A stretch of DNA of 64,000 bases from Tridacna crocea (taxonomy: Eukaryota; Mollusca; Bivalvia; Cardiida; Cardiidae). The DNA lies in contig OX031060.1 of NCBI GenBank assembly GCA_943736015.1, positions 25,683,231 through 25,747,230 on the forward strand, read 5' to 3'. Below, in pieces: positions 45,792 through 56,680 of the stretch. Under the pieces are notes generated by a model that saw only the letters and a list, made by a program, of their open reading frames with translations, ran no database searches and was not told where the DNA came from. The translations under genes were made by a program, and so were the position numbers. Every line of letters begins with the position of its first letter. Within the stretch, counting starts at the first letter, position 1.

Positions 45792-45908
45792 TACCTTCAG
45801 TCTGAAGGTGTCTGCTCTGATGCTATTTTTGTGACTGGTCTTCGCAAACAGTTTGCAAAGACCAGTCACAAAAATAGCATTGGAGCAGACACCTTCAGAC
45901 TGAAGGTA
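45792..45908. mobile_element. 117-bp palindromic element with 9-bp target duplication
   Basis: TACCTTCAGTCTGAAGGTGT to ACACCTTCAGACTGAAGGTA folds on itself almost completely. GATGTTGTG flanks both sides exactly (45783-45791, 45909-45917). A 9-bp duplication is the Mutator-superfamily signature. It is inserted in another palindrome (to 45961). Confidence 0.9.
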
Positions 45909-45965
45909 GATGTTGTGGGTACTCATTAGAATCATCTCATTGAGAATGAGTACCCACAACATAGG
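45909..45965. repeat. Palindrome ATGTTGTGGGTACTCATT
   Basis: Inverted repeat 45910-45961 (ATGTTGTGGGTACTCATT / AATGAGTACCCACAACAT). Related sequences at 44138-44205 and 53255-53300. Confidence 0.75.
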
Positions 45966-46286
45966 GTTTGGAAGAAAAATAATGAATTTAGAAAACTATC
46001 ACTCCCTCTTATCTGGAGAGCTGCATTACTATTCAAAACTGCAAGACAAGCATTTAGGTTTTTCTGAGACAGCGCCTCTCAGCCAATAAGATGGCTTGTC
46101 TTAGAAACCAGAGTTAATATACGAATGTTCTAGAGTTGATTGTGCCAATCTGAACTAATCAGGCTGGGTAATGCAGCATGAAAGTTCAAAACTAGTGACC
46201 AGTCTATACATACAAGAAATTATTGATGCATAATGCCCATGGCGCAGGAAATCAGTTGTTTCTAAAAATAAGGCACATTACAGGAT

Positions 46287-46512
46287 TTAAACCCATTACC
46301 ACACAATCCCTACTTTTAATGACCCTGAGAAGCCTTTTGAAAACACTGTGGGAAAAGGAGAAAATGCTGGTAACCAGCATTTTCTCCTTTTCCCACAGTG
46401 TTTTCTACCCTTTCCAGAATAAATTTCTATTTTTCAGTCACCTTTATTTTTTTGTCTGCAAACGCTTTCAGTTTGGACCAGTCTAAAATTTTCTCGTGTG
46501 GTAATGAGTTAA
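46287..46512 (+). repeat. TTAA palindromic element, best preserved copy
   Basis: 226 bp including both TTAA. The hairpin (about 46336-46406) is essentially perfect: GTGGGAAAAGGAGAAAATGC, GGTAACC centre, complement. Use as reference for the family. Confidence 0.95.
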
Positions 46513-46737
46513 ACCCATTACCACACAATCCCTACTTTTAATGACCCTGAGAAGCCTTTGGAACACATTGTGGGAAAAGGAGAAAATGCTGGTAACCAGC
46601 ATTTTCTCCTTTTCCCAACATGTTTTCTAACCTCTACAAAACAAATTTCATATTTTCAGTCATTTTATTTTGTTTTCTGCAAATGTTTTCAATTTTGACA
46701 AGCCTAGCTAAGATATTGTAGTTTGGTAATGTGTTAA
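46509..46737 (+). repeat. TTAA palindromic element, tandem neighbour
   Basis: Shares TTAA 46509-46512 with the preceding copy, same orientation, 229 bp, perfect hairpin core. Confidence 0.95.
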
Positions 46738-46967
46738 ATTGACCAAAGTAATTTTTTGCAGAACTTAAATTGGTGACAAATGAACTAATAAGTGCTAAAC
46801 ATTCCTTAGAATGCAACTTAAAACTATCGAGGTGGGTACAAAATGACAAAAAAAAAAAGAATAAATAAGTATCAAATGTCTTCAATTGTTTGAAACGGCC
46901 TAGGTACACCATGGCCTAGTTACAAAATGACTTGGAAGCCAAGTAAATGAAATGGCTGTCTCCATAG

Positions 46968-47072
46968 TAACTTCAGTCTGAAGGGTCTGCTCTGGACAAT
47001 GCTATTTTGTGACTGGTCTGCGAAGAACAGGTACAAAAATAGCATCGGAGCAGACCCTTCAGACTGAAGGTA
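46968..47072. mobile_element. 105-bp palindromic element, second copy, 9-bp target duplication
   Basis: TAACTTCAGTCTGAAGGGTC to CCTTCAGACTGAAGGTA. Flanks TCTCCATAG and CCTCCATAG match at 8 of 9 bases. Homologous to 45792-45908. Confidence 0.87.
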
Positions 47073-47236
47073 CCTCCATAGGTACTTTTCAAAACCAAAT
47101 AAAAATACATGTATAGTGCCGCCACTCATGCGGTGCCACAATAGCCAGACTGCCATCTTAGTGTAACCTCGTATCAAACCGTTCAAACGACAAAATTTTA
47201 GACTTACCGAAATTCACAGACTGCACAGATGACAAA

Positions 47237-47468
47237 TTAACCCATTACCACACAATCAGGGCTACTTTTGATGACCCTGAGTAAGAAGCCTTTACAAAAC
47301 ATTGTTGGAAAAGGAGAAAATGCTGGTAACAAGCATTGTATCCTTTTCCTACAATGTTTTCTACCCTTCAAAAAACAAATTTTAAATTTTCTGTCACTTT
47401 TATTTTGTCGTCTGCAAATGCTTTCGATTTGGACAAACCTAAAATTTTGTCATTTGGTAATGAGTTAA
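47237..47468 (+). repeat. TTAA palindromic element, full length
   Basis: TTAACCCATTACC to GGTAATGAGTTAA. One hairpin arm is lightly mutated (ACAAGCATTGTATCC). Confidence 0.92.
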
Positions 47469-47594
47469 TTTGACATAAAAATTCAGATTTGTCTTTAGAA
47501 GGGTACAAAATGCAGCATTTTCTTTTTTTCCCACAATGTTTTTAGGAGCTTTCTTTCAGGAGATCAATCAAAGTCAGTATTTTGCGGTAACAGG

Positions 47595-48095
47595 TTAACC
47601 CTTTCCCAAACAATCCCTGGTTTTTAAGGGTCTGGAATAGAAGCTTTTTGAAAACATTGTGGGAAAAGGAGAAAATGCTGGTAACCAGCATTTTCTCCTT
47701 TTCCCACATTGTTTTCTATACTAACTGTTTATATGTCACCAGCATAATGCATTCAATTTGGTCTGGTCCAAAATTTGCCAATTGGGAAAGGGTTAAACCT
47801 GTACCAAATACTTCCATGTTTAAACAAATTACAAGGAGAAGACTTTGAAAACATGTTTGGTAAAGAGTTGACCGATTGCCACACAATCCTTACTTTTGAT
47901 GACCCTGAGAAAGAATCCTTTAGAAAACATTGTGGGAAAAGGAAAAAATGCTGGTAACCAGCATTTTCTCCTTTTCTCACAATGTTTTGTACCCTTCACT
48001 AAACAAATATCAAATTTTCAGTCACTTTAATTTTGTTGTCTGCAAATGCTTTCGATTGGACAGACTTAAAATTTTGTCGTTTGGTTTTTAGTTAA
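47595..48095 (+). repeat. Two TTAA palindromic elements upstream of the VWA gene
   Basis: 47595-47796 (TTAACCCTTTCCC to GGGAAAGGGTTAA, shortened right half) and about 47866-48095 (GTTGACCGATTGCC to GTTTTTAGTTAA). They end about 95 bases before coding exon 1. Confidence 0.88.
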
Positions 48096-48201
48096 TGGAA
48101 AAAAAATCAAACAGAATTTTGTAAATATGTGTTTTATTAATTCTTACATTAATACTTTATTGTTATTTCATTAGATTTTTTATTTCAGACAACATAGAAT
48201 A

Positions 48202-48293
48202 ATGGATTTTGGGTCAAGTTTTGTATACATGTATGACGAAATGGGATACGAGTACATCTCAGACGATGAGTATGAAGACGGAATGCAAGTAAG
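48202..48293 (+). CDS. VWA/zinc-ribbon protein coding exon 1
   Basis: Starts 13 bases after an acceptor (TTTATTTCAG), so a 5'UTR exon should lie upstream. Encodes MDFGSSFVYMYDEMGYEYIS then DDEYEDGMQV, very acidic and Tyr-rich. Two donors overlap: GTAAGG (after 48288) and GTAAGA (after 48293). Only the second keeps frame with exon 2. Confidence 0.78.
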
Positions 48294-48607
48294 GTAAGAA
48301 ATCACCCGTGTAATAAATTGTGTACAACCCATTATTTTGCACATACTGGTTAATGTCCAATGAAATCATTTTAATGCCACCACGTGAGTACAGAATATCG
48401 TAGCCCATATTAGACGCTGTGGAGTCCAATACAGATTTTTCAGAATGAGGCACGAGTCCAATATAGATTTTTCAGATCAAGGCAAGAGTCCAATATGGAT
48501 TTTTCAAAATCGAGGCTAGTAGTCTACTGAAGTCCGTTTTTAAAAAAAAAGGCAACTTCAAAATCTTCTTTTGATATATTTTGATTTCTTTTTTCTTTAA
48601 TTATTAT

Positions 48608-50150
48608 GCCCCCCTTTCGAAGAAATGGGGGTATATTGCTTTGCACTTGTCGGTCGGTCTGTCGGTCCGTCAGTCAGTCCGTAGACCACATGTTTGTCCA
48701 GAGCATAACTCAAAAAGTATTTCAGGTATCATCTTGAAATTCATAGGTGGATAGATCTCATTAAGGAGAAGTGCAGTGTACAAGAACCAGAACTCTGCCC
48801 ATCATATTTTTGGAGTTATTGCCCTTTGTTGATTTTCATACTTAATTTTTGTCTGGAGCATAACTCAAAAACTATTTCAGGTATCATCTTGAAAGTACAT
48901 AGGTGGATAGATCTCATTTCGGAGAAGTGCAGTGTACAAGAACCATAACTCTGCCCATCATATTTGGAGTTATTGCCCTTTGTTGATTTTCATACTTAAT
49001 TTTTGTCCGGAGTATAACTCAAAAGGTATTTTAGGTATCTCCTTGAAACTTCATAGGTGGATAGATCTCATTCTGAAGAAGTGCAGTGCACAAGTACCAT
49101 AACTCTGCCCATCATATTTTTGGAGTTATTGCCCTTTGTTGATTTTCATACATGTATTTAATTTTTGTCCGTAGCATAATTCTAAAAGTATTTCAGGTAT
49201 CACCTTGAAACCTCATATGTGAATAGATCTCATTAAGGAGAAGTGCAGTGCCCAAGAACCATAACTCTGCCTATCATATTTTTGGAGTTATTGCCCTTTG
49301 TTGATTTTCATACTTAATTTTTGTCCAGAGTATAACTCAAAAAGTATTTCAGGTATCATCTTAAAACTACATAGGTGGATAGATCTCATTAAGGAGAAGT
49401 GCATTGCACAAGAACAATAACTCTTCCCATCATATTTATGGAGTTATTGCCCTTTGTTGATTTTCATACTTAATTTTTGTCCGGAGCATAACTCTAAAAG
49501 TATTTCATGTATCATCTTTAAACCTCATAGGTGGATAGATCTCATTAAGTAGAAGTGCAGTGCACAAGTACCATAACTCTGCCCATCATATTTTTGGAGT
49601 TATTGCCCTTTGTTGATTTTAATAGTTAATTTTTGTCTGGAGCATAACTCAAGTATTTCAGGTATCGCCTTGAAACCTCATAGGTGGATTAATCTTATCA
49701 AGGAGAAGTGCAGTGCACAAGAACCATAACTCTGCCCATTTATATTTTTGGAGTTATTGCCCTTTGTTGATTTTCATACTTAGTTTTTGTCCAGAGCATA
49801 ACTCAAAAGGTTTTTCAGGTATCATCTTGAAACTTTATATGTGGATAGATCTTATTCAGGAGAAGTGCATTGCACAAGAACCATAACTATGCCCATTATA
49901 TTTTTGCAATTACTGCCCTTTGTTGATTTTCGTACTTATTTTCTTTAAAATATGTGAGGTAAAATCATGAAACTTTAAAAGCTGATAGTTCACATAAATG
50001 GGAAGTGCAGTGCCCAAGAATTGTTAATTTATCATTTATAATTTTTGAGTAATTACCCTTTGTTCATTTTTACACTTTAAATGTAAGAGTTTATAATCAC
50101 ATTGGATGCCATTAGGGGGGCATACATGTTTTACAAACATCTCTTGTTCA
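48608..50150 (+). repeat. Tandem-repeat element, ~156-bp units (copy 4, largest)
   Basis: GAGCATAACTC recurs at about 48701, 48856, 49010, 49172, 49328, 49484, 49640 and 49794. Units contain GGAGTTATTGCCCTTTGTTG and AGAAGTGCAGTG. The left end is a stem GCCCCCCTTTCGAAGAAATG/GGGGG; the right end is GGGGGGCATACATG. Inside intron 1 of the VWA gene. Confidence 0.92.
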
Positions 50151-50922
50151 AATTGAAATGGCTCTATACTTTTTGTTTACTTTAAAATCAAGTCTGAAGT
50201 GTAAAATAAATAGGTCATTTAAGATGCTTGGATACAATACTGAATTCAATTGGATTCATACACTCTATATATTTTTTATTTGGCTTTCGCTTCATCCAAC
50301 ATAGAGACTGATTCTGGGGTGTACTCATCCAAAAAAATTCCATATTGTATCCAAGCATGTTAAATAACCTCATATTATCAGACGATACATAAGATTTTAG
50401 ACATTAGGCTTTTTGCGGATGATATTTGCAGATGAGAAATAGGGCCTAAAATCAACGTAACAAAACAAGTGAGAGAAGGAGAAAATGCTTGTTATTTGAA
50501 TCTTTTTTCATTAGTGTCGTTATTCCAAGGCGGAGGGATGTAGTTTCAGCTTTGTCCGTCCATCCCTCTTTCAGCCTGTCTTTCTATCCATCCGTTCTTC
50601 TGTCTGTATGGGACAATATCTCCATTACCATTTGATGGGAATTTCTGGAACTTTATACATGGGTACAATAACCTTTTCCACCAATATTTTTTTTTTATGT
50701 TTTTTTTTGTTCCATGCAAAAAGGTCATCTGGTAGCAATTTTGAGTTACATGGTCACTTAAATTTTTGAAGTGTTTTTTGACGGGGAATATCATTTCAAC
50801 AAAATCTCTTGTTGAAAGCAGGAATTGTGTGGTGAACAATGAATGATTTACCAAGAATTGTTTGGTGAAAAATTACTTTTGTACCAAAGTGTGAGATGGC
50901 AGTATGGACAGGAAGAAGGAAA

Positions 50923-51130
50923 TTAACCCTTTCCCAAACAGCAAAACTTTAGACTGGTCCAAATAAAAAGCACTAGTCTTGCAGATGGCAAAATAAATAT
51001 AACTTAAAAATTGAAATTAATTTTCAGCAGGACAGAAAATATTGTGGGAAAAGGAGACAATGCAGCATTGTTTTCAAAAGGCTTCAACCTCAGGGTTGTA
51101 AAAGCGAGGGATTTTTTGGTAAAGGGTTAA
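50923..51130 (-). repeat. TTAA palindromic element abutting coding exon 2
   Basis: TTAACCCTTTCCC to GGTAAAGGGTTAA, 26 bases before the exon 2 acceptor junction. The polypyrimidine tract lies between them. Confidence 0.9.
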
Positions 51131-51156
51131 ATATCAATCTTCTGGATCTATTTTAG

Positions 51157-51356
51157 TGACTCAGATTCTGATGATGAGTCAGCCTCTCGTGACAGAAGGA
51201 GTGCCCCAGCCCCAGGGTTACTACCCCTTGATGATGCTGATGCCAGTAGACCGCTGACCTTACATTCAGTGCCCTCTCCCCCACCAGTACCGCAGCCACG
51301 TTCCATTCTGCAAACTACATCCAAGACTAAAAAGAGAGCACACTGGAAACAATTAG
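51157..51356 (+). CDS. VWA/zinc-ribbon protein coding exon 2 (acidic, proline-rich linker)
   Basis: Acceptor ATTTTAG. Encodes SDSDSDDESASRDRRSAPAP, a Pro-rich run (SVPSPPPVPQP) and KTKKRAHWKQLG; probably disordered. A complete palindromic element (50923-51130) ends only 26 bases before the exon. Donor GTATAT, phase 1. Confidence 0.82.
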
Positions 51357-51585
51357 GTATATTACCAAACCAGTACCAGTAATTTAAAAAATTAATTTAA
51401 GATTTAAGATAATAATTAAATCTTGTTCAAACTAGCATGCTCTCCTTTTCCTTGAATGTTTATTATCTTTACAACAAAAAAATCTGTTTGTTAATAGCTA
51501 AGTTAACCCTTAAGCTCTTTATATTAGTCAGATAAAGTCAGCTGATACATGTAGTAAAACCCCAGATATATTGCTATTTTATCTT

Positions 51586-51801
51586 TTTACCACACTATCC
51601 TTTAACGACCCTGAGAAAGAAGCCTTTTGAAAACATTGTGGGAAAAGGAGAAAATGCTGGTAACCAGCATTTTCTCCTTTTCCCACAATGTTTTCTACCC
51701 TTCCTTAAAAAAGTTCAATTCTTTAGTCAAAGTTATTTTTTTGTCTGCAAATGCTTTCAATTTGGACCTGTCTAAAATTCTGTCGTTTGGTAAAGAATTA
51801 A
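51586..51801 (+). repeat. TTAA palindromic element
   Basis: Left end mutated (TTTTTACCACACT), right end GGTAAAGAATTAA. Perfect hairpin about 51625-51700. Confidence 0.9.
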
Positions 51802-52055
51802 AGTTGATTGCAGGGAAAATATCTCCTTTATTGGACAGTGTATATTCAAGATCAGACTGCACATTCTGATTTTGATCCACATTGTCAGCTAATGGTCCTC
51901 TGGTTGCGCTTAGCAGCTTCGCAGCCAATTGGTTAACATTAAAATTTTGATGTCTGGTTTAAAGATGAAAAGCAAAAAAATTTCACTGTATGGGAAAAAG
52001 CTAAAATTATATCAAGATTTCTACAGCCTTTATGGCTTACTTTTGTTCACACCAG

Positions 52056-52240
52056 GTATTCCGGAATTCAGACAAAATAGGGGACAAAAAGTTCGCAGTG
52101 GGGACACAAATATTGTGTCAATCAAATTCAATCAGTTGGTTGCGCCAAGCAACATGCATGCAGGTGATCCACACTATTGCTCAGGCTGTGGAGCCATCCT
52201 GTCTAAAATCAGCAAACTGGAAACTTGCGGAAATGATAAG
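52056..52240 (+). CDS. VWA/zinc-ribbon protein coding exon 3 (first zinc pair)
   Basis: Encodes GIPEFRQNRGQKVRSGDTNI, then SNMHAGDPHYCSGCGAILSK, giving the first CxxC of a zinc ribbon that is completed in exon 4. Acceptor CACCAG, donor GTAGGT, phase 0 out. Confidence 0.9.
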
Positions 52241-52300
52241 GTAGGTATTGTTAGTCCTTCACAGGCGATCCTGAGTTCTATTGAACAAGAAAAAGTATGT

Positions 52301-52815
52301 TTAACTCTTTACCATCCCGACTTTAAACAACCCTGAGAAAGAGAGCCTTTGAAAACATTGTTGGAAAAGGAGATAATGCTAGTAACCAGCATTTTCTCTT
52401 TTTCCCATGATATTTTCCAGCCTGTCCTAAATCAAATTTCAACATTTATTTTGTCGTCTGCAAATGGTTTCAATTCGGACTGGTCTAAAATTTTTTTGTT
52501 TGGTTAACTCTTTACCACACAATCCTGACTTTCAATGACCCTTAGAAAGAAACCTATGCAAAACATTGTGGGAAAATGAGAAAATGCTGGTAACCAGCAT
52601 TTTCTTCTTTTCCCACAATGTTTTCTACCTTTCTCAAAACAAATTTCAATTTTTGAGTCCCATTCATTTTCTTGCCTGCAAATGCTTTTAAATTAGACTG
52701 GTCTAAAATTTTGTTGTTTGGTAAAGAGTTCAGAAATTTTGTTGGAAAAGGAGAAAATGATAATACTAGTAAGCAGCATTTGCTCCTTTTCCTACAATGT
52801 TTTCTACTCTTTCCT
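52301..52815 (+). repeat. Chain of three TTAA palindromic elements
   Basis: 52301-52507, then 52504-52730 sharing TTAA 52504-52507, then a hairpin-only copy to 52815. All point the same way. Confidence 0.9.
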
Positions 52816-52894
52816 CATTTGATCCCCATATACTCTCTCTACTGCAAAACTCAGCAAAAGATTTTATTACCTATGGATCTTAAATTTTGTCTTC

Positions 52895-53123
52895 TTAACC
52901 CTTTACTCCATAGATACTCATTTCTACACACTGCTTGCTGGAGCCTTTGGAAAACATTGTGGCAAAAGGTGAAATTGCTCGTGACGAGCAATTTCACCTT
53001 TTGCCACAATGTTTTCTATGCTAGCAAAAGGTGTCATATACACATAAGAAACTGCTTCATTCTTGCTATTATTTAGGGTCAATTAGAGATACCATAGAAT
53101 TGGCTTATGGGGTAAAGGGTTAA
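52895..53123 (+). repeat. Second TTAA palindromic family, copy 3 (229 bp, intact)
   Basis: TTAACCCTTTACTCC to GGTAAAGGGTTAA. Hairpin TTGTGGCAAAAGGTGAAATT / complement around GCTCGTGACGAGC. Same length as 15287-15515, opposite orientation. Confidence 0.92.
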
Positions 53124-54160
53124 GTCATATGGCAGATTTTTATATAATAATATCTCTGTAAGTTTTACATAACTAATGTATCTGTCAGTCAGCTGGTGAT
53201 ACTCAGCAACATGGCATCCTTACTATTGTTTTTTTTTTTGATGCTCACTTAAAAGATGGTTCTAATGAGTGCCTACAGCACAGGTTAAAGTGGAGAAATG
53301 CTGCTTTTAGAAGTTTTAAAACAACTACCGTGTAAAGTGTTTAATTTTACTGGTTGAAAACCAGCAGAGCTTACATGTATGCAGGGCGTCAGTTTTTGTC
53401 CTATATCCTATATTTGTCCTATTCATGTATTTTGATGGCTGTCCTATATTGGATTAGGTGTCCTATATAGTGATAAAATGTCCTAAATATTCATGAGATC
53501 AAGAAAAAGAAAATGATAATTATAGTAATATTGTTATAACAGACTTTTGGAAGATGGAAAATTAGAATTATTTGTATTAAAGTCTGTTGAAAAATCAGAG
53601 GCTACAGTAGATAGTAGCGTTACTTCTTTTGCATAGCTGTTAATCTGTGTGCAACATATTTTCTACAGATCTGATATCACAACAATTTACTCAATATTTG
53701 AAGAAACTGATGCTTTTGTTGTCATGTTACCATTTCAATGTGATATTTTGTTAAGTTTCAAGGTAGATGCAGTTTTTGATACTAAAGATTGATGTCATGA
53801 AGCTAAATGATTTGCTCTTGTCTATGATATTAAAGCAACATGGCCCGATATAGTTTCTGGGAGCTCTCAAGAAGCACAGGTTATGCATAGCTCTGAAGAA
53901 ACAGTTTGAGAAATCTCATGGCAGCAGTTCTGAATCCTTCAACACAATCTGGAAAGCCTAGTGACTAATCTCCAAAAAGGTCACAGAAATCTAGAAGCCA
54001 TCAGCAAAACTGCATGTTTAACATTTCATACAAAATAGACATGATTTTATGTAAGAAAAAGAATTTAGTTGAGTAGTTTCAAAAACTTCACAATGTTTTT
54101 CTAAAAGGCACTTCGTATAAATATCATACTGACAATAGAGTATGGCTTTCTAATCAACAA
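53124..54160. other. Intron 3 of the VWA gene, remainder
   Basis: AT-rich. Contains repeated GTCCTATAT words near 53398-53480 and a relic of the GAGTACCC palindrome at about 53255-53300. No coding signal. Confidence 0.5.
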
Positions 54161-54164
54161 TCAG

Positions 54165-54356
54165 GTGTGGATCTGTGAATTCTGCTCAACAAGGACTGTG
54201 TTAGATGTTGAAGAGGAGGAAATCCCACAGGAAGAAGATGTGACATTTATGTTAGAGCCAGCATTGTCAACACAAGCAAGTGGGCCCTCAGGGCTTGATG
54301 AATCACTGGTTGTGTTTTGTTTAGATGTTTCTGGCAGTATGTGTGTCACCACAGAG
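54165..54356 (+). CDS. VWA/zinc-ribbon protein coding exon 4 (second zinc pair and MIDAS)
   Basis: Begins VWICEFCSTRTV, the second CxxC of the ribbon, then an acidic linker, then SLVVFCLDVSGSMCVTTE, the first strand and MIDAS DxSxS of a VWA domain. Acceptor AATCAG, donor GTTTGT. A palindromic element starts 14 bases after the exon. Confidence 0.93.
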
Positions 54357-54370
54357 GTTTGTAGCTTTGT

Positions 54371-54572
54371 TTAACTCTTTACCACACAAGAAAATTTTGG
54401 ACTAGTCCAAATTGAAAGCATTTGCAGACGACTAATTACATGTGACTGAAAAATTGAAATTTGTTTTGTTTTGTTTTGAGAAAATTCAGCATTTTCTCCT
54501 TTTCCCACAAGGTTTTCCAAAGGCTTCTTTCTCAGGGTCATCAAAAGTAGGGATTGTGTGTTAAAGAGTTAA
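54371..54572 (-). repeat. TTAA palindromic element 14 bp after exon 4
   Basis: TTAACTCTTTACC to GTGTTAAAGAGTTAA. The left half of the hairpin is deleted. Confidence 0.87.
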
Positions 54573-55023
54573 CAGATTGTACAGAATGCTCCCTTTTTGC
54601 ACTCTGATGGTTTGTTTTATGTGACAGCTCTTGTTGTCTTTCTATTAGCAACATTGCACACACCCATCTCCTATGACAATTTTCGTTAAAATTCCATAAC
54701 TGTTTTCTGTGAGCTGAAAAGTAAATCTTGTCCAAAGTGAAAGGAATTGTGGCGGACATGTCAGATACAGCTCAAACATGATATTGAATTTTGTATTTGA
54801 AAGAACAGAAAATGTTGGAAATGCAGAAAATGCTTCTTACAAGCATGTTCTCCAGCATGTTCTCCTTTTGCCGCAATGTTTTCTTTAGCTGTCTTCATAC
54901 AAATTGTCTGAACTTGAGATGTTTTGTAAAAGGTTAAAACCTACAACAGTGTTTCTGACCATGTGATTTTAGACAGAAAAATGAAAAACAACTTTCACTT
55001 TATAACTCTGTGAATAGCATGTC

Positions 55024-55096
55024 AATAGGTCAGTGCAACACTATTCTAAGTGCCTGCACATTGTACAGGCATTTAGAATAGTGTTGCACTCACCTA
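55024..55096. repeat. Stand-alone hairpin
   Basis: ATAGGTCAGTGCAACACTAT and its complement ATAGTGTTGCACTCACCTAT enclose CTAAGTGCCTG..CAGGCATTTAG with a 7-base loop. Unrelated to the other palindromes here. Confidence 0.85.
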
Positions 55097-55239
55097 TCGA
55101 TGTAACACAAAGGTTTTGCACTGGATATTTTTTGTTCTGGTAGGCAAAGGCTTTCTAGTGGTATATGTCCTAAGACATGCCATTTATTACAATCCCCTTA
55201 GGGCATACATCATGTTGCTCTCTTTAGAATAGTAAGCTC

Positions 55240-56680
55240 CTCACCAAATGATAAAATTTTGGACTTGTCCAGACTGAAAGCATTTCAAAGAAAAAAGTGA
55301 CTATAGCTGTAATGATTATAAATTGTGTGTGAAAGTGTTGAAAACCTGTGAGGAATAGGAAAATTAAAGCTGTTTACCAGCATTTGTTCCTTTTCCACAA
55401 TGTTTTGGAAGGGTTATTTCCTCAGGGTCATTAAAACTTGGGATCATGAAGTAAAGGGTTACAGCATGGAATTGTTTGGTTGTTCATGGCTCATTAGTGA
55501 AGGTCTAGGATTTTGTAAACTAGATAGCCTGATTTCGATCTTCACTAAAGGTACTGAGCACTGTACTCTTTTTTACTTGCTCACTACACAATCCTGACTT
55601 TTAACAACCTTGAGAAAGAAGCATATGGAAAACATTATTGGAAAAGGAGGAAATGCTGGTAACCAGTATTTTCTCCTTATCCACAATATTTTCTACCCTA
55701 TCAAAGTCAGATATCGTCATAATTATTACTAAGATTTAATTTGTTGTCTGCAGATGCTTTGAATTTGGTATAGTCCCCTAAAAATTATCTGATTGTAAAA
55801 AGTTGGCATTGTAGAGTGCTAGCTGAGACCATTGACACAAATAAGTAAGTTGACACTGTGATATCAATATCACTGGATTGATGTTTAAAACAATGTCAGT
55901 CATTCATAAAACTTTACAGTGACTACAATAAATAGTTCAGCCAATCAGAAGAATAATTCTGGATTTGGAATTTTGATGCAGATTTTATTAAGATGTGTAG
56001 GTATTTGGTTTCTCATGAACCCAGGGTTTACATTAGAGATACTGAATCATTTTTTTTTGCCATTTCAAGGTACCAGGTCATGTTGAGCTGCGTGGTGCTG
56101 AAAGTCTGCGACGAGCCCGACTGTTTAATCGTGAACGAGGGGACCAATATCTACCATCACAGAGACGGGATGTTACATATGTATCAAGGTTACAGTCCGT
56201 ACAAGCTGCTATTGATCACCAGTTGCAGGAAATGGAGAAAGAATTCCCCAATCGTAGAGTGGCCCTTATCACCTTTAGCAATGAGGTTTGTAACAGTATG
56301 TTAATGTCAGGCTGGTTAACACTTTACGAAACTATCCCATGTATTGATGACCTTTAGAAAGAAGGCTTGTGAAAACATTAGTTCTTTACCAAGCAACATA
56401 ATTCTGGACTTGTCCAAACTGAGACCATTTGCAGATTACAAAATAAATGTGAATCAAAAAATCGAATTTTGATTATGCAAGGGTAGAAAACATTGTGGGT
56501 AAAGGAGAAAATGCTGCTTACCAGCATTTTCTCTTTTTCCCACAATGTTTTTCAAAAGCTTCCTACTCAGAGTCATTAAAAGTTGGGATTGTGAGGTAAA
56601 AAGAGTAAAGGGAAAAGGAGAAAATGCTGGTAACTAGTATTTTCTCCTTTTCTCACATTGTCTTCTACTCATTTAGAGAC
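55240..56680. repeat. TTAA palindromic copies in introns 4 and 5 of the VWA gene
   Basis: Degenerate copies near 55240-55460, 55580-55800, 56376-56605 and 56605-56760. They have hairpin cores of the TGCT..AGCATTTTCTCC type and mutated ends. Confidence 0.7.
56070..56285 (+). CDS. VWA/zinc-ribbon protein coding exon 5
   Basis: Encodes VPGHVELRGAESLRRARLFN, then YVSRLQSVQAAIDHQLQEME and RRVALITFSNE, the VWA helix 1 / strand 2 (ALITFS). The acceptor TTTCAAG follows a T-run. 72 codons, phase 0 in and out. Confidence 0.91.

Noticed and set aside
50546-50854. Minus-strand ORF of 102 codons in intron 1 of the VWA gene
   Set aside because: Low-complexity AT-rich sequence with GACGGA-type repeat flank at one end; looks like another dispersed repeat rather than a gene.
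54161-54352. Minus-strand ORF opposite the MIDAS exon
   Set aside because: Antisense shadow; the plus strand encodes the zinc pair and DVSGSM with proper splice sites.
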